Notes: generated by a model from the sequence alone, not told the origin. Counted from the stretch's first letter, positions 43,053-53,340 are shown. The stretch is DNA of 64,000 nt from Erythrobacter sp. YT30 (GCF_001542875.1 NZ_LMAF01000002.1:1759501-1823500); one strand, 5' to 3'. Program-made: numbers and translations.

Positions 43053-44009
43053 GTGCTTTCTACAATGCCTCGTATCGGCTTCGGCCTTTGGAAGATTCCG
43101 CGCGAAGACACCGCCGACGCGGTGTTGGAAGCGATAAAAGCTGGCTATCGCCATTTCGACAGCGCCGCCGATTACGGCAATGAAGCTGAAACAGGCGAAG
43201 GGCTGGCAAGAGCGATCGCGCAAGGTTTGGTGAAGCGCGAGGATCTTTGGATCACATCGAAACTGTGGAACACATTTCACGCGCCCGAACATGTCGAAGA
43301 GGCTTGCCGCAAATCCCTAGCCGATCTGCAGCTTGATTATCTTGATCTTTATCTGATCCACTTCCCGATCGCGCTTGAATATGTGCCGATCGAAAAACGC
43401 TATCCGCCTGAATGGCTGCATGATCCGGACGCGGCCGAGCCAGTGATGAAGCGCGCGTCCGTGCCGCTTCACCAAACCTGGATGGCCATGGAAACGCTTA
43501 CTGAAAAAGCGCTCGTCAATCGCATCGGGATTTGCAATTACAATTCGGCGTTGCTGCACGATCTGATGAGCTATGCCAGGGTCAAACCTGCAATGCTTCA
43601 GATTGAGGCGCATCCTTATCTCACCCAAGAGCGACTCATCAGGCTCGCGGGCGAGTACGGCATGGACGTGACTGCGTTCTCACCGCTCGGGGCGCAAAGC
43701 TATTTTGAGCTCAATATGGCCGAAGCAGGCGAAAGCTTGCTTAGCGCTGCTCCGGTAATGGTCGCAGCGCAAACGCATGGGAAAACACCTGCTCAAGTGC
43801 TCCTGCGTTGGGGCGTTCAACGCGGCACGGCAGTTATCCCCAAAACGACGAAGCCCGATCGCATGCGCGAGAACCTCAATATCGGCGACTTTGAACTGTC
43901 GGCGGTCGAGATGGCCGCGATATCCTCGCTCAATCAGAACCGCCGTTTCAACGATCCGGGCGCCTTCACAGAGGAAGCGTTTGGCACGTTTCACCCGATC
44001 TATGACTGA
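43053..44009 (+). CDS. Aldo/keto reductase
   Basis: A 318-aa NADPH-dependent reductase of the AKR superfamily. The catalytic tetrad is visible: D36 and Y41 (FDSAADYGNE), K70 (ITSKLW) and H103 (LIHFPI). The coenzyme-binding region IPKTTKPDRMREN lies near the C-terminus. The length and the LWNTFHAPEHVEEACRKSL segment fit AKR1/AKR2-type xylose or aldose reductases. GTG 43053 is chosen for its spacing to GTGAGGA; TTG 43044 and ATG 43065 are alternatives. It overlaps the TauD-like gene by eight bases. With its neighbours it may interconvert a polyol and a sugar aldehyde. Confidence 0.88.
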   Translation: MLSTMPRIGFGLWKIPREDTADAVLEAIKAGYRHFDSAADYGNEAETGEGLARAIAQGLVKREDLWITSKLWNTFHAPEHVEEACRKSLADLQLDYLDLYLIHFPIALEYVPIEKRYPPEWLHDPDAAEPVMKRASVPLHQTWMAMETLTEKALVNRIGICNYNSALLHDLMSYARVKPAMLQIEAHPYLTQERLIRLAGEYGMDVTAFSPLGAQSYFELNMAEAGESLLSAAPVMVAAQTHGKTPAQVLLRWGVQRGTAVIPKTTKPDRMRENLNIGDFELSAVEMAAISSLNQNRRFNDPGAFTEEAFGTFHPIYD

Positions 44010-44910
44010 TTTTCCCGATATGATCGCTGGCGAGGGCTCGCTTGCCGCCTATCTTTCGGCCCACGCTCCAAGGGTCGAAGAAGCGCTTGGTAACGCAGGC
44101 GCGGTTCTGTTTCGCGGGTTTGACGTTCCTGACGCTCAAGCTTTTGATGCTGCCATTGAGGCGTTTGGAAAACTGGGTTTCACCTACGAAGATTCGCTCA
44201 GCAATGCGGTGCGGACAAACATCACTCCTCGCGTGTTCACAGCAAATGAAGCGCCGCCGCAAACTGAGATTTTCCTGCATCATGAAATGGCGCAGACGCC
44301 GATCTACCCATCGGCTCTCTTCTTCTATTGCGAAATCGCGCCCAGTGTCGGCGGGGCGACGCCTTTGTGCCGGTCTGACCGGGTCTTTGATCGGTTGGCA
44401 ACAGAAGCTCCCCAATTCATTGAGCGATTGGACAAGGAGGGTGTGCGCTACACCAATTTTATGCCGGGGGATGACGACGCTGGTTCGGGGCAAGGGCGAT
44501 CTTGGAAAAGCACTCTCAACAGTGCAACACCAGAGGGGGCCGAGAAGCGGCTCAAGGAATTGGGCTACTCTTGGGAATGGCAGAGTGATGGATCACTTCG
44601 TGCAACCACGCCAGCGCTTCCAGCCATTCGCGAATTGGGCGGCGGCAGACGCAGTTTTTTCAACCAATTGATTGCGGCGTTCAGGGGCTGGTCGGACAGC
44701 CGCAATGATCCAAACAAAGCGATCACTTTCGGCCGTGGCGAGGCGATCACGGCGGATGACATGGCTCCTGCCATCGCGATTGCTGATGAACTGACCTATG
44801 ACCTCCAGTGGCAGGCAGGCGATGTTGCTCTCGTTGACAATTTCGCGGTCATGCACGGACGTCGTCCTTTCAGAGGTAAGCGCCGGGTGCTCGCAAGCTT
44901 AATCAGCTGA
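44002..44910 (+). CDS. TauD/TfdA-family 2-oxoglutarate dioxygenase (SyrP-like)
   Basis: A 302-aa non-haem iron dioxygenase. Metal ligands are H93 and E95 (LHHEMAQTP), an H-x-E variant of the usual H-x-D, and H285 in VMHGRRPF, with Arg288 nearby for 2-oxoglutarate. VLFRGF (near residues 35-40) is the standard N-terminal motif. The HHE form is known in SyrP-like and gamma-butyrobetaine-hydroxylase-like clades, some of which hydroxylate amino-acid-type substrates. ATG 44002 overlaps the reductase stop by eight bases and gives the expected N-terminus; longer frames run inside the reductase gene. It ends overlapping the convergent symporter gene by eight bases. Confidence 0.83.
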   Translation: MTDFPDMIAGEGSLAAYLSAHAPRVEEALGNAGAVLFRGFDVPDAQAFDAAIEAFGKLGFTYEDSLSNAVRTNITPRVFTANEAPPQTEIFLHHEMAQTPIYPSALFFYCEIAPSVGGATPLCRSDRVFDRLATEAPQFIERLDKEGVRYTNFMPGDDDAGSGQGRSWKSTLNSATPEGAEKRLKELGYSWEWQSDGSLRATTPALPAIRELGGGRRSFFNQLIAAFRGWSDSRNDPNKAITFGRGEAITADDMAPAIAIADELTYDLQWQAGDVALVDNFAVMHGRRPFRGKRRVLASLIS

Positions 44911-46603
44911 GAGCGGATTTTTGCGCCGCCATCGCCCACACTGCGATATTGGCGACACCAAGCGCGCTCATCAAAACGGCGAATGTCGTGCTGAAGCCTT
45001 CAGCGCTCGCAGCGCCCAAGGGCGAGAACAGCAGATAAAGGGCGACTACGCCTGAAAGCAGAGTGAATGCAGCGGGTCGGGCATATCGCCATGGCGTCAT
45101 GTCGACCTCATGCCGAGAGGCGGGGATGTACGCCTCAGCGCGGGGTGCGAAGTATCCGGCGGCAAGCATAATCCCGACCTCGATCACAAACAGTATCGCA
45201 TATTGGTGGATGAAGTGCAGCGTCACCATATCATTAAAAACGAACCGTAAGAGGCCGTATGTCACCACATGGAAGACGATCACAAGTTTCGCTCCAAGCG
45301 CAGGCACTCGGGCGGTGAATAAGCCCATGATGACGATTACAACGGTGGGGATATTGTAAAAGCCGGTGAACACGCGCACGACCTGCCACAAGCCTTCCTC
45401 GGCAAAATAGAGTAGCGGCGCGACTATGAATGAGAACAGCGCGATCACGACGCTTGCGGCCTTTGCCACGTTCACCAGATGGGTATCGCTCGGCGATTTT
45501 CGTGACGGCGCGTAAATATCGAGGGTGAACAGGGTCGCTGCGCTGTTGAGCAGTGAGTTGAAAGAGCTGAATACCGCTCCCAACAAAACCGCGAGAAACA
45601 CTCCGCCGAGATAGGCAGGCAGGAGATCGGAAACGAGCTGAGGATAGGCTTCATCAATTGAGGCGAACCCAGCTCCATAAAGATGGAATGCGATCACTCC
45701 CGGGATCATCATCATGAATGGCACCATGATCTTGAAAAACCCTGATGCCAGCACGCCCTTTTGCCCTTGCGCAAAAGATGCTGCGCCCAGCGTCCGCTGG
45801 ATCACATATTGATTGGTGCACCAGTAGAACAGGTTCGCGAATATCATGCCGGTAAAGATCGTCCCGAATGGGGTCGGATCGGTGGCGGAGCCTATGGCGT
45901 TGAGCTTGTCCGGATGATCGGTTGTTAACCGCGCAAGACCTTCAGTGAAGCTGCCATCGCCCAATGCGATGAGCCCCAATACCGGTATCAGCGAGCCGAA
46001 AATCAGCAGCCCAATTCCATTAAGCGTGTCCGAGACGGCGACTGCGCGCAATCCTCCGAACACCGCGTAGGCCGCGCCGATCAGGCCTATCGTGATGGAG
46101 GTTATCAGAAGGGCAGGGAACGTGGTGAGCCCCGTCAGTGTCGGCACGTCGAAGAATTTCATCACCGCGAGGCTGCCAGAATAGAGGACCGAAGGGATGG
46201 TGACCAACCCGTATCCCAGCATAAACAGCAGGACCGACATGCGCCGGACGGTTGGATCGAAGCGCTCAGCAAGGAATTCGGGCAAGGTGGTAAAGGCGCC
46301 CGCAAGGTACTTTGGCAGGAACACAAACGCCATCGCCACGGTCGCGATGGCCGCTGTTACTTCCCACGCCATGCTCGACATGTTGTGCCCATAGGCCGAG
46401 CCATTGAGCCCGATGAGCTGCTCGGCGGAAAGGTTGGTAAGGAGCAATGACCCCGCGATAAAGCCCGCCGTCAGCCCGCGACCTGCAAGGAAGTACCCAT
46501 CGCGCGTTTCGACAGTGCCGCGCGTTTTGAGCCAGCTTACCCAGGCGATAACAGCCATAACCGCAGCGCAGCTTACCAGCGTGAAAAGTAATGACCCGTC
46601 CAT
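44903..46603 (-). CDS. Sodium:solute symporter (SSS family, SGLT-like)
   Basis: A 566-aa inner-membrane carrier with about 14 hydrophobic segments. It starts with the SSS features GYFLAGRGLTAGFIAGSLLLTNLSAEQLIGLNG, and has GGLRAVAVSDTLNGIGLL and FLAVLLGAVFSSFNSLLNSAATLFTLDIY, which resemble SGLT-type Na+/sugar symporters. It would import a sugar, inositol or other organic solute with Na+, fitting a marine bacterium. The FFDVPTLTG and FTGFYNIPTVVIVIMG segments are also family-like. It is convergent with the dioxygenase gene, so may serve the Gfo/Idh-AKR-TauD pathway. Confidence 0.86.
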   Translation of the reverse strand: MDGSLLFTLVSCAAVMAVIAWVSWLKTRGTVETRDGYFLAGRGLTAGFIAGSLLLTNLSAEQLIGLNGSAYGHNMSSMAWEVTAAIATVAMAFVFLPKYLAGAFTTLPEFLAERFDPTVRRMSVLLFMLGYGLVTIPSVLYSGSLAVMKFFDVPTLTGLTTFPALLITSITIGLIGAAYAVFGGLRAVAVSDTLNGIGLLIFGSLIPVLGLIALGDGSFTEGLARLTTDHPDKLNAIGSATDPTPFGTIFTGMIFANLFYWCTNQYVIQRTLGAASFAQGQKGVLASGFFKIMVPFMMMIPGVIAFHLYGAGFASIDEAYPQLVSDLLPAYLGGVFLAVLLGAVFSSFNSLLNSAATLFTLDIYAPSRKSPSDTHLVNVAKAASVVIALFSFIVAPLLYFAEEGLWQVVRVFTGFYNIPTVVIVIMGLFTARVPALGAKLVIVFHVVTYGLLRFVFNDMVTLHFIHQYAILFVIEVGIMLAAGYFAPRAEAYIPASRHEVDMTPWRYARPAAFTLLSGVVALYLLFSPLGAASAEGFSTTFAVLMSALGVANIAVWAMAAQKSALS

Positions 46604-46766
46604 TGGCTTTGCGCGTTAGCGGCAAGGGTCGTGCCGCGTCAAAATCGCGAGCGGATTTCGAGGTGAGTCTGGGTCTGGCTGGCAAAGTTCATGCCGAGAG
46701 CGCGGACACAGGTTAGGCGATTGAAGGCGTAATACACATTGTGGAGCGCGTCTGACCCGCTTTGTA

Positions 46767-46792
46767 GGTGACAAAGGTGACACCCTGTCACC
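46767..46792. promoter_or_regulatory. GGTGACA direct and inverted repeat
   Basis: GGTGACA occurs at 46767-46773 and again at 46776-46782, followed by CCC and the exact complement TGTCACC at 46786-46792. It is 165-190 bases upstream of the symporter start. It looks like an operator for a dimeric regulator or a small hairpin; no gene for the regulator is apparent nearby. Confidence 0.4.
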
Positions 46793-46997
46793 CTGTGCGA
46801 TTGATTGTAACATGCTGTTCTACATGCCTTAATGGACCAAAACCATTGGGTGACGGACAGGTGATCGAGCCCTTAAAAAACCCATTCCATCAAATTTCGC
46901 GGTGCTTTTCCCAGAATTGGCAGCTGTAGGAAACCGGGGGCATGGTGTGCGGACAATGTCATGTGTCCCATCAATGCGAACGGTAATGCGCCCCATT

Positions 46998-47032
46998 GTC
47001 ATCCGCGCGAAAGCGGGAATCCATGGAATGAC
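46998..47032. repeat. REP-like palindromic element
   Basis: The 35-base element opens GTCATCCGCGCGAAAGCGGG and closes GGAATGAC, with CCGC and GCGG pairing around GCGAAA and complementary ends. It resembles the dispersed GTCATCC...GGATGAC repeats common in proteobacterial intergenic DNA. Only one copy is seen in this window. Confidence 0.55.
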
Positions 47033-47164
47033 GTGTCGGCTTGAGCGAAGAGCGGATCGGGTTCGGACAATCCGTCATTTCGCGCGCCATTTCCCTAGAC
47101 ACCGCCACTCGCTCACGCCTAAACCCCGCGGTCCGAAACCCACAAAAAGAGCAGTGCCCATCCC

Positions 47165-50100
47165 ATGACAGCCTGGCGTTTTGCGGTCGATCGCGGTGGG
47201 ACTTTTACCGATGTGGTCGCATTGACGCCGGATGGCGTGCTGGTCACCGAAAAGCTCCTATCTGAACATCCGGAGCACTATGACGATGCGGCGAGTGAGG
47301 GCGTGCGGCGCCTCCTTGCGCGGCACGGTGATGCGCCCATTGCTGAGGTGCGCATTGGAACCACGGTCGCCACCAACGCGCTCCTCGAGCGCAAAGGTGA
47401 GCGGCTGGCGCTAGCTATCACACGCGGGTTTGCCGATGCTTTGCGCATTGGCACACAGGCGCGGCCTGAAATCTTTGCGCGGCACATCATCCTGCCCGAA
47501 CAATTGCCTGATCGTGTGGTCGAGATCGATGAGCGAATTGGCGCGGATGGTTCAATCCTGCGCGCTCTCGATGAGAAACAGGCGCAGCGCGATCTTGAAG
47601 CGCTCAAGGCCGATGGCTTTGACGCGATTGCCATCATTCTGATGCACGGCTGGCATTTTCGGCACCACGAAAAACGGTTGGCGGAAATCGCGCGCGAAAT
47701 AGGCTTTGCCCAGGTCAGCGTTAGCCATGAGGTGGCCCCGCTCATCAAACTGGTTCCGCGCGGGGATACGACAGCGGTGGATGCTTACCTCTCGCCGGTT
47801 CTGCGCCGCTACACTGATGGTTTGGAGAAAAGCCTGCCGGAAACCGGCGCTTTGCGGTTCATGCAATCCAACGGCGGTCTTGCTGAAGTGGGCGCGTTTC
47901 GGGGGAAGGATGCGATCCTTTCAGGGCCAGCAGGCGGGGTCGTTGGCATGGTCGCCGCATCGGCTCCATTGGGGCATGACCGTCTGATCGGCTTTGACAT
48001 GGGCGGCACCAGCACCGATGTTGCCCATTATGCGGGCGAATTGGAGCTGACGGGCGAAAGCGTGGTCGCTGGCGTGCGCGTTGCCTCTCCTATGATGCAG
48101 ATCCACACGGTGGCAGCAGGGGGCGGGTCGATCTGCTCTTTCGATGGCGCGCGTTTCCGCGTGGGGCCGGAAAGCGCCGGAGCAAATCCTGGTCCAGCGT
48201 GCTATCGCAAAGGCGGACCGTTGACGGTCACCGATTGCAACCTTTTCCTTGGCCGTATTGACCCTGCTTTCTTCCCCCCGGTATTTGGACCGAACGGCGA
48301 TGAGCCTCTTGATAGTCAAGCATCTCGAAAACGGTTGGAAGAGGTCGCGGCGTTGCTCACCGAGCCCAAATCGCTTGAGGAAATCGCAACAGGTTTCCTG
48401 GAGATAGCGGTCGACAACATAGCGAATGCTATCCGCAAAATCTCGGTCGCGCGCGGTTATGATGTAACACGCTATGCGCTCGCATGCTTTGGCGGGGCAG
48501 GGGGGCAACACGCCTGCAAGGTGGCGGACGCGCTGGGTATGGAGACAGTGCTGGTGCACCCCTTGGCGAGCCTTTTGTCCGCATACGGCATTGGTATCGC
48601 GCCTGTCAAAGCCATCCGAGAAGTCAGTCTGATCCGCCCCTTGCACGAGGGATTTGGCACAGAATTGGCGCTGCTCGAAAAGGAGGCAGAGGCTGATTTG
48701 CTTGAGCAAGACATTGAGCAAAAAAGGATAATTCTGCAAGCCAGCGCGCGCCTAAGGTTCGACGGCAGCGACAGCGCGCTCTCCGTACCATGCGGTGATG
48801 CTCAAAAAATGGACATGGAATTTCGGGAACTTCACCGCAAACGCTTCGGCTATTCTGATGCACAAAAATCGATCATCGTCGAAGCACTCAGTGTTGAGGC
48901 GAGCGGGGCTTCGGGCGGACTGGGCGAAGCGCTGGCGGAACCTGTTTCGGTGGCCGGGAAGCCTTCGGGACATTGGTACACGAAGCAGCGCGCTGCGATG
49001 GAAGTGGGCGGAACAGTTGATGGCCCGGCGCTGATTATCGATCCGGGCTCAACGATAGTGGTCGAAAAAGGCTGGCAGGCAAAGCTCGCCGATGAGGGCA
49101 GTCTGGTTCTTTCGCGCGTCGCAAAAGCGAAGCGCGCCGTCGCGGCAGGCACCAAGGTCGATCCAATCAGGCTTGAAATCTTCAACAACCTCTTCATGGC
49201 GATTACTGAGGAAATGGGCGTTGTTCTTCAATCAACTGCGACTTCGGTGAATATCAAGGAGCGGCTCGATTTCTCCTGTGCGCTGTTTGATCGGACTGGC
49301 GCGCTAATCGCCAATGCCCCGCATATCCCGGTGCATTTGGGGTCGATGGGGGACAGCATAGCGCAAGTGATTGAGCAGCGTGGCAATGCGAGGGATGGAC
49401 GCGGGTTCAGGCGCGGCGACGCTTATGTGCTGAATGATCCCTATCGCGGGGGAACGCACCTGCCCGATATTACGGTGATTGTACCAGTGTTCTATGGCGA
49501 GCATAGCGTGGAGCCTGAAGCCTTTGTGGCGGCGCGCGGCCATCATGCGGATATTGGCGGGATAGCGCCCGGTTCGATGCCTCCCGATAGCCGGACGATC
49601 GCGGATGAGGGCGTGCTGATCGACAATGTGCTGATGGTGGATGAGGGGCGCTTTTGCGAGGCTGAAGTGCGCGCAGTTCTGACCTCCACCGAAAATCCAG
49701 CGCGCAATCCGGACCGCAACCTATCTGATCTGCGCGCGCAATTGGCTGCGTGCACGCGCGGCGCAGATTTGCTCACCGGCGTTGTGGCCGATCAAGGTGC
49801 CGATGTTATCGAGGCATATATGGACCACGTTCTGGCAAACGCTGAGGAGAGCGTGCGCCGCCTGCTCGACGGCTTGAGCGATGGCGAATTTGCCTATGAG
49901 ATGGACAGCGGCGCGGTCGTGAAAGTTGCCATTCGGATTGACCGGGACGCGCGCTCTGCGGTGTTCGATTTCACCGGGACGAGCGAACAGCAGCCGGATA
50001 ATTTCAACGCGCCGCGTTCGATCACGCGGGCTGCGTCGCTCTATGTCCTGCGCTCGCTCATCGATGATGCGATCCCGATGAATGATGGGTGCTTGCGGCC

Positions 50101-50716
50101 TGTCGAATTGGTTGTGCCTGAAGGCTCCATGCTCAATCCAAAGCCTGGCGCGGCCGTCGTCGCAGGCAATGTTGAGACCAGCCAGGTGGTGACCGATACT
50201 CTGTTTGCCGCCTGCGGCAAGCTAGCGCCTTCCCAAGGGACGATGAACAACTTCACTTTTGGGAATGAGCGGCACCAGTATTACGAGACGATCTGCGGCG
50301 GATCGGGTGCTGGGCCGGATCACGACGGCACAAGCGCTGTGCAAACGCATATGACGAACAGCCGCCTTACCGATCCCGAAATCCTTGAGACGCGACTGCC
50401 CGTGCGGCTTGATAGCTTCGCAATCCGGCGCGGATCGGGCGGAGCGGGTGCCCACAATGGCGGCGACGGAGTTGAACGGCGGGTGACCTTACTCGAAAAA
50501 ATGCGCGCCAATATGCTGGCGAACCGCCGCAAAGTGCCCCCTCGCGGGATTGCAGGCGGCGGTGATGCCGAACGGGGCCGCAATTGGATCGAGCGCGCGG
50601 ACGGCTCTATCGAAGAATTGGACGCCTGCGCTTCTGCCGAGATGGCACCGGGCGATAGCTTTGTGATCCATACACCCGGCGGAGGTGGTTTCGGGGGAGG
50701 GTTCGGACGTGGATGA
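47165..50716 (+). CDS. ATP-dependent 5-oxoprolinase / hydantoinase, fused HyuA-HyuB
   Basis: A 1183-aa fusion. Residues about 3-180 are the hydantoinase/oxoprolinase N-terminal domain ([30 protein letters not shown]). Residues about 195-480 are the HyuA ATPase-type domain ([13 protein letters not shown], GNxxNPGP-like [13 protein letters not shown]). From about 660 to the end is HyuB ([50 protein letters not shown]). The C-terminus ends in a Gly-rich [10 protein letters not shown]. This full-length fusion is the eukaryotic-like 5-oxoprolinase form, opening the 5-oxo-L-proline ring to glutamate with ATP. The next two genes encode DUF969 and DUF979 proteins, known neighbours of 5-oxoproline genes, which support this substrate over hydantoins. 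It overlaps DUF969 by eight bases. Confidence 0.9.
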   Translation: MTAWRFAVDRGGTFTDVVALTPDGVLVTEKLLSEHPEHYDDAASEGVRRLLARHGDAPIAEVRIGTTVATNALLERKGERLALAITRGFADALRIGTQARPEIFARHIILPEQLPDRVVEIDERIGADGSILRALDEKQAQRDLEALKADGFDAIAIILMHGWHFRHHEKRLAEIAREIGFAQVSVSHEVAPLIKLVPRGDTTAVDAYLSPVLRRYTDGLEKSLPETGALRFMQSNGGLAEVGAFRGKDAILSGPAGGVVGMVAASAPLGHDRLIGFDMGGTSTDVAHYAGELELTGESVVAGVRVASPMMQIHTVAAGGGSICSFDGARFRVGPESAGANPGPACYRKGGPLTVTDCNLFLGRIDPAFFPPVFGPNGDEPLDSQASRKRLEEVAALLTEPKSLEEIATGFLEIAVDNIANAIRKISVARGYDVTRYALACFGGAGGQHACKVADALGMETVLVHPLASLLSAYGIGIAPVKAIREVSLIRPLHEGFGTELALLEKEAEADLLEQDIEQKRIILQASARLRFDGSDSALSVPCGDAQKMDMEFRELHRKRFGYSDAQKSIIVEALSVEASGASGGLGEALAEPVSVAGKPSGHWYTKQRAAMEVGGTVDGPALIIDPGSTIVVEKGWQAKLADEGSLVLSRVAKAKRAVAAGTKVDPIRLEIFNNLFMAITEEMGVVLQSTATSVNIKERLDFSCALFDRTGALIANAPHIPVHLGSMGDSIAQVIEQRGNARDGRGFRRGDAYVLNDPYRGGTHLPDITVIVPVFYGEHSVEPEAFVAARGHHADIGGIAPGSMPPDSRTIADEGVLIDNVLMVDEGRFCEAEVRAVLTSTENPARNPDRNLSDLRAQLAACTRGADLLTGVVADQGADVIEAYMDHVLANAEESVRRLLDGLSDGEFAYEMDSGAVVKVAIRIDRDARSAVFDFTGTSEQQPDNFNAPRSITRAASLYVLRSLIDDAIPMNDGCLRPVELVVPEGSMLNPKPGAAVVAGNVETSQVVTDTLFAACGKLAPSQGTMNNFTFGNERHQYYETICGGSGAGPDHDGTSAVQTHMTNSRLTDPEILETRLPVRLDSFAIRRGSGGAGAHNGGDGVERRVTLLEKMRANMLANRRKVPPRGIAGGGDAERGRNWIERADGSIEELDACASAEMAPGDSFVIHTPGGGGFGGGFGRG

Positions 50717-51398
50717 AGTGAATTACTGGCCGCTTGCCGGTATCGCGATTGTCGTTGTCGGCTTCGCGCTGAAATTCAATCCGCTGCTCGTCGTGGTTGG
50801 CGCGGCGATCGCAACAGGCGTTCTGGCGGGGCTTGATTTGGTCGCAGTGGTCGAAGCGCTTGGCAAGGCCTTCAATGACAACCGCTATATCTCGGTCACG
50901 TGGATCATCCTGCCTGTGATCGGCCTCCTTGAAAGGTACGGCCTCCAACAGCGGGCACGCGGTCTGATCGAAGGGATACGCGGGGCGACATTCAGCAAGC
51001 TGCTCATCTTCTATCTCGGCTTTCGCCAGGTAACCGCAGCGCTCGGGATGAAGGATATCGGCGGGCACCCACAGGCCGTGCGGCCGCTTGTCGCACCCAT
51101 GGCAGAGGCCGCGGCAGAGGCGGCTCATGGCGATCTGCGCGAAGGGGACCGCGAGGAGGTTAAGGCGATGTCGGCGGCTACCGATAATGTCGGCCTGTTC
51201 TTTGGCGAGGATATCTTCTTCGCCATCGCTTCGATCCTCCTTATTCAGGGCGTGTTCGAGGCTGCGGGCTATCCGCTGACGCCGCTTGAGTTGTCCGTAT
51301 GGGCGATCCCTACCGCGATCTGCGCGTTTTTCATTCATGGCTGGCGGATCAGTGCGCTAGACCGGCGAATTGGCGCGGGGAGGGCAGCACGGCGATGA
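50709..51398 (+). CDS. DUF969 membrane protein, putative oxoproline permease subunit
   Basis: A 229-aa integral membrane protein with about five to six hydrophobic segments, beginning [52 protein letters not shown] [16 protein letters not shown] and [20 protein letters not shown] are conserved-looking DUF969 features. Start is GTG 50709, with GGGGGAGGG about seven bases upstream. It overlaps the oxoprolinase stop and DUF979 start. DUF969 and DUF979 occur as a pair and are thought to transport 5-oxoproline or a pyroglutamyl compound; that role is inference from gene neighbourhoods. Confidence 0.85.
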   Translation: MDEVNYWPLAGIAIVVVGFALKFNPLLVVVGAAIATGVLAGLDLVAVVEALGKAFNDNRYISVTWIILPVIGLLERYGLQQRARGLIEGIRGATFSKLLIFYLGFRQVTAALGMKDIGGHPQAVRPLVAPMAEAAAEAAHGDLREGDREEVKAMSAATDNVGLFFGEDIFFAIASILLIQGVFEAAGYPLTPLELSVWAIPTAICAFFIHGWRISALDRRIGAGRAARR

Positions 51399-52345
51399 TC
51401 ACCTATGAATGGCTCTATATCCTCGCAGGCAGCTTTTTCGCGATCTGGGCGCTGCTTAGCCTTAAGGACAGGCTGTGGGGCAATGCTGCATTCTGGGGCC
51501 TGCTTGCGGCGAGTTTCTTTGGCGGAAGCCATTTTTCCGACTTCGAGAATGGCATTCTTGTGCTTGCCATGGTCGCGATTGCGGGGATGGGCGGATTGAA
51601 GCGCTCTAGTCCCGAAACCACTGGTGAAGCCAGCCGTCAGAAACGCGCTCTGAGCCTTGGCAACAAACTCTTCATCCCTGCTCTGATCGTGCCGTTTACC
51701 GCTGTTGCTGGCACGCTGCTCTACAATTTCACGCCTTTGGGAGAGACAGGTCTATTCGAAGAGCGACGCGAAACCTTGCTCCTGTTCGGTATTGGCGTCG
51801 TCATTGCGCTCATTGTCGCCATCATCTGGCTGAAACCGCCCGCATTGGCCCCTGCTGAAGAAGGTCGCCGCCTGCTCGACTCCATTGGTTGGGCTGCCAT
51901 CCTGCCGCAAATGCTCGCAGCCTTGGGCGCGGTCTTTGCACTCGCAGGAGTGGGCGAGATCATCGGCGGGGCAGCGGGAAGCGTGATCCCGGATGGCAGT
52001 ATCTTCCTCACCGTGGTTGTCTTCGCGCTCGGCATGGCGATCTTTACGATGATCATGGGCAATGCCTTTGCTGCCTTTCCCGTGATGGCGGCGGCAATCG
52101 GTATCCCTCTGCTGGTGGAGACCTATAATGGCGATCCGGCAGTAATCGGCGCTGTTGGCATGCTTGCCGGGTTCTGCGGCACTTTGCTCACCCCGATGGC
52201 AGCAAATTTCAACATCGTGCCTGCAGCATTGCTTGAACTCAAAGACCAGAACGGCGTCATCAAGCAGCAGGTCTGGACGGCAATCCCGCTATGGGTATGC
52301 AATGTCGCGATCATCTATGTGGGCGCGTTCCTCCTATGGAAATGA
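51395..52345 (+). CDS. DUF979 membrane protein, partner of DUF969
   Basis: A 316-aa membrane protein with about nine hydrophobic segments, starting [20 protein letters not shown]. It has GNKLFIPALIVPFTAVAGTL and the characteristic FTMIMGNAFAAFPVMAAAIG near residue 230, with TLLTPMAANFNIVPAALLEL after it. The ATGA overlap (51395-51398) with DUF969 shows coupled translation of the two subunits. The pair likely forms one permease feeding the oxoprolinase. ATG 51395 has GGGAGGG about ten bases upstream. Confidence 0.86.
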   Translation: MITYEWLYILAGSFFAIWALLSLKDRLWGNAAFWGLLAASFFGGSHFSDFENGILVLAMVAIAGMGGLKRSSPETTGEASRQKRALSLGNKLFIPALIVPFTAVAGTLLYNFTPLGETGLFEERRETLLLFGIGVVIALIVAIIWLKPPALAPAEEGRRLLDSIGWAAILPQMLAALGAVFALAGVGEIIGGAAGSVIPDGSIFLTVVVFALGMAIFTMIMGNAFAAFPVMAAAIGIPLLVETYNGDPAVIGAVGMLAGFCGTLLTPMAANFNIVPAALLELKDQNGVIKQQVWTAIPLWVCNVAIIYVGAFLLWK

Positions 52346-53340
52346 CGCCTGAGATTGCCTCGCGCTTTGCCAACATCGCGCTCGGCCATGTGGCAAAGCC
52401 GTATCCGTACAAGGATGATCATGTCTTTGAGAGTGAAGCCGATTTGCGTCTTCCGCAGACTGCACATCCCTGCTTTTTTGGCAGCTTTGATTGGCATTCC
52501 TGCGTCCATTCCTGGTGGATGCTGCTCACTTTGCGCAGGCTCTATCCAGAGGCGCCAGAAGCTGCGAAGATCGAGAAACTGGCGGATGCAACTTTCACGC
52601 AAGAGAAGCTGGCTACAGAGCTTGCCTATCTCGATCGCCCGTCGTCGCGTGGGTTTGAAAGACCATACGGTTGGGGATGGTTGCTCTATCTCCATCATGA
52701 AGCCGCGCGGCATACTGACAAGCCATGGAGCGCGCGTCTTGAGCCATTGGCGCGTGCTATTGCAGCGCGGTTCAAGGACTATCTGTCGATTCTCACATAC
52801 CCGATCACCGTTGGTACTCATTTCAACACCAGTTTCGCGCTGATCCTCGCACGCGAATGGGCCGGAGAGCGTGACCCAGAATTACTCGCTCAAATCAATA
52901 CTTGGGCGCAAAGCGCTTTCGGCAATCGCAGCGATTACAGAGGATGGGAGCCGGGAGGCGATGAATTTCTCTCACCCGCCCTGACCGCTGCCCTGCTGAT
53001 GAAGCACATCATGCCGCGCGACCAATTCGCGCCATGGTTTGACGCGCTCGTTATCGTCAATGGCTGGATCGAGCGCGAATGCCGCCCCGTCACCGTATCT
53101 GACCGCAGCGATGGTAAGATTGCACATCTCGACGGCCTCAACTTGTCGCGGGCGTGGTGTCTTTCCGAAATTGGCAGGGCACTCGGCAATCACCCTGCCG
53201 CTACTCTGATCGAAGAACGCGCAAAGGCCCATCTTGACGCCGCCATGCCGCATGTCGCAGGCGACTACATGGGCGAACACTGGCTCGCGAGTTTTGCGAC
53301 TTTGACGCTGCTGAGCCGAACTGACCTTGCGCATAGATGA
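52336..53340 (+). CDS. DUF2891 protein
   Basis: A 334-aa soluble protein of DUF2891. Conserved-looking elements are HPCFFGSFDWHSCVHSWWML (residues about 48-67), YGWGWLLYLHHEA, TYPITVGTHFNTSFAL and YRGWEPGGDEFLSPALT. The regular helices with His/Trp/Asp clusters suggest an (alpha/alpha) barrel, and members are sometimes compared to glycan-active enzymes, but no reaction is known to me. It starts at ATG 52336 or ATG 52342, both overlapping the DUF979 stop, so it belongs to the oxoproline operon. No signal peptide is seen. Confidence 0.82.
   Translation: MEMTPEIASRFANIALGHVAKPYPYKDDHVFESEADLRLPQTAHPCFFGSFDWHSCVHSWWMLLTLRRLYPEAPEAAKIEKLADATFTQEKLATELAYLDRPSSRGFERPYGWGWLLYLHHEAARHTDKPWSARLEPLARAIAARFKDYLSILTYPITVGTHFNTSFALILAREWAGERDPELLAQINTWAQSAFGNRSDYRGWEPGGDEFLSPALTAALLMKHIMPRDQFAPWFDALVIVNGWIERECRPVTVSDRSDGKIAHLDGLNLSRAWCLSEIGRALGNHPAATLIEERAKAHLDAAMPHVAGDYMGEHWLASFATLTLLSRTDLAHR

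Larger units (their letters stand above)
46604..47164. other. 561-base intergenic region with palindrome and REP-like repeat
   Basis: No convincing gene is present between the symporter start and the oxoprolinase start. The region holds a GGTGACA repeat array (46767-46792) and a REP-like palindrome (46998-47032). A plus-strand frame at 46902-47168 is Arg/Pro-rich and spans the REP-like element, so I do not call it coding. Confidence 0.5.

Noticed and set aside
46902..47168. Plus-strand 88-residue frame before the oxoprolinase gene
   Set aside because: Passes through the REP-like palindrome and is Arg/Pro-rich, typical of non-coding GC-rich DNA.
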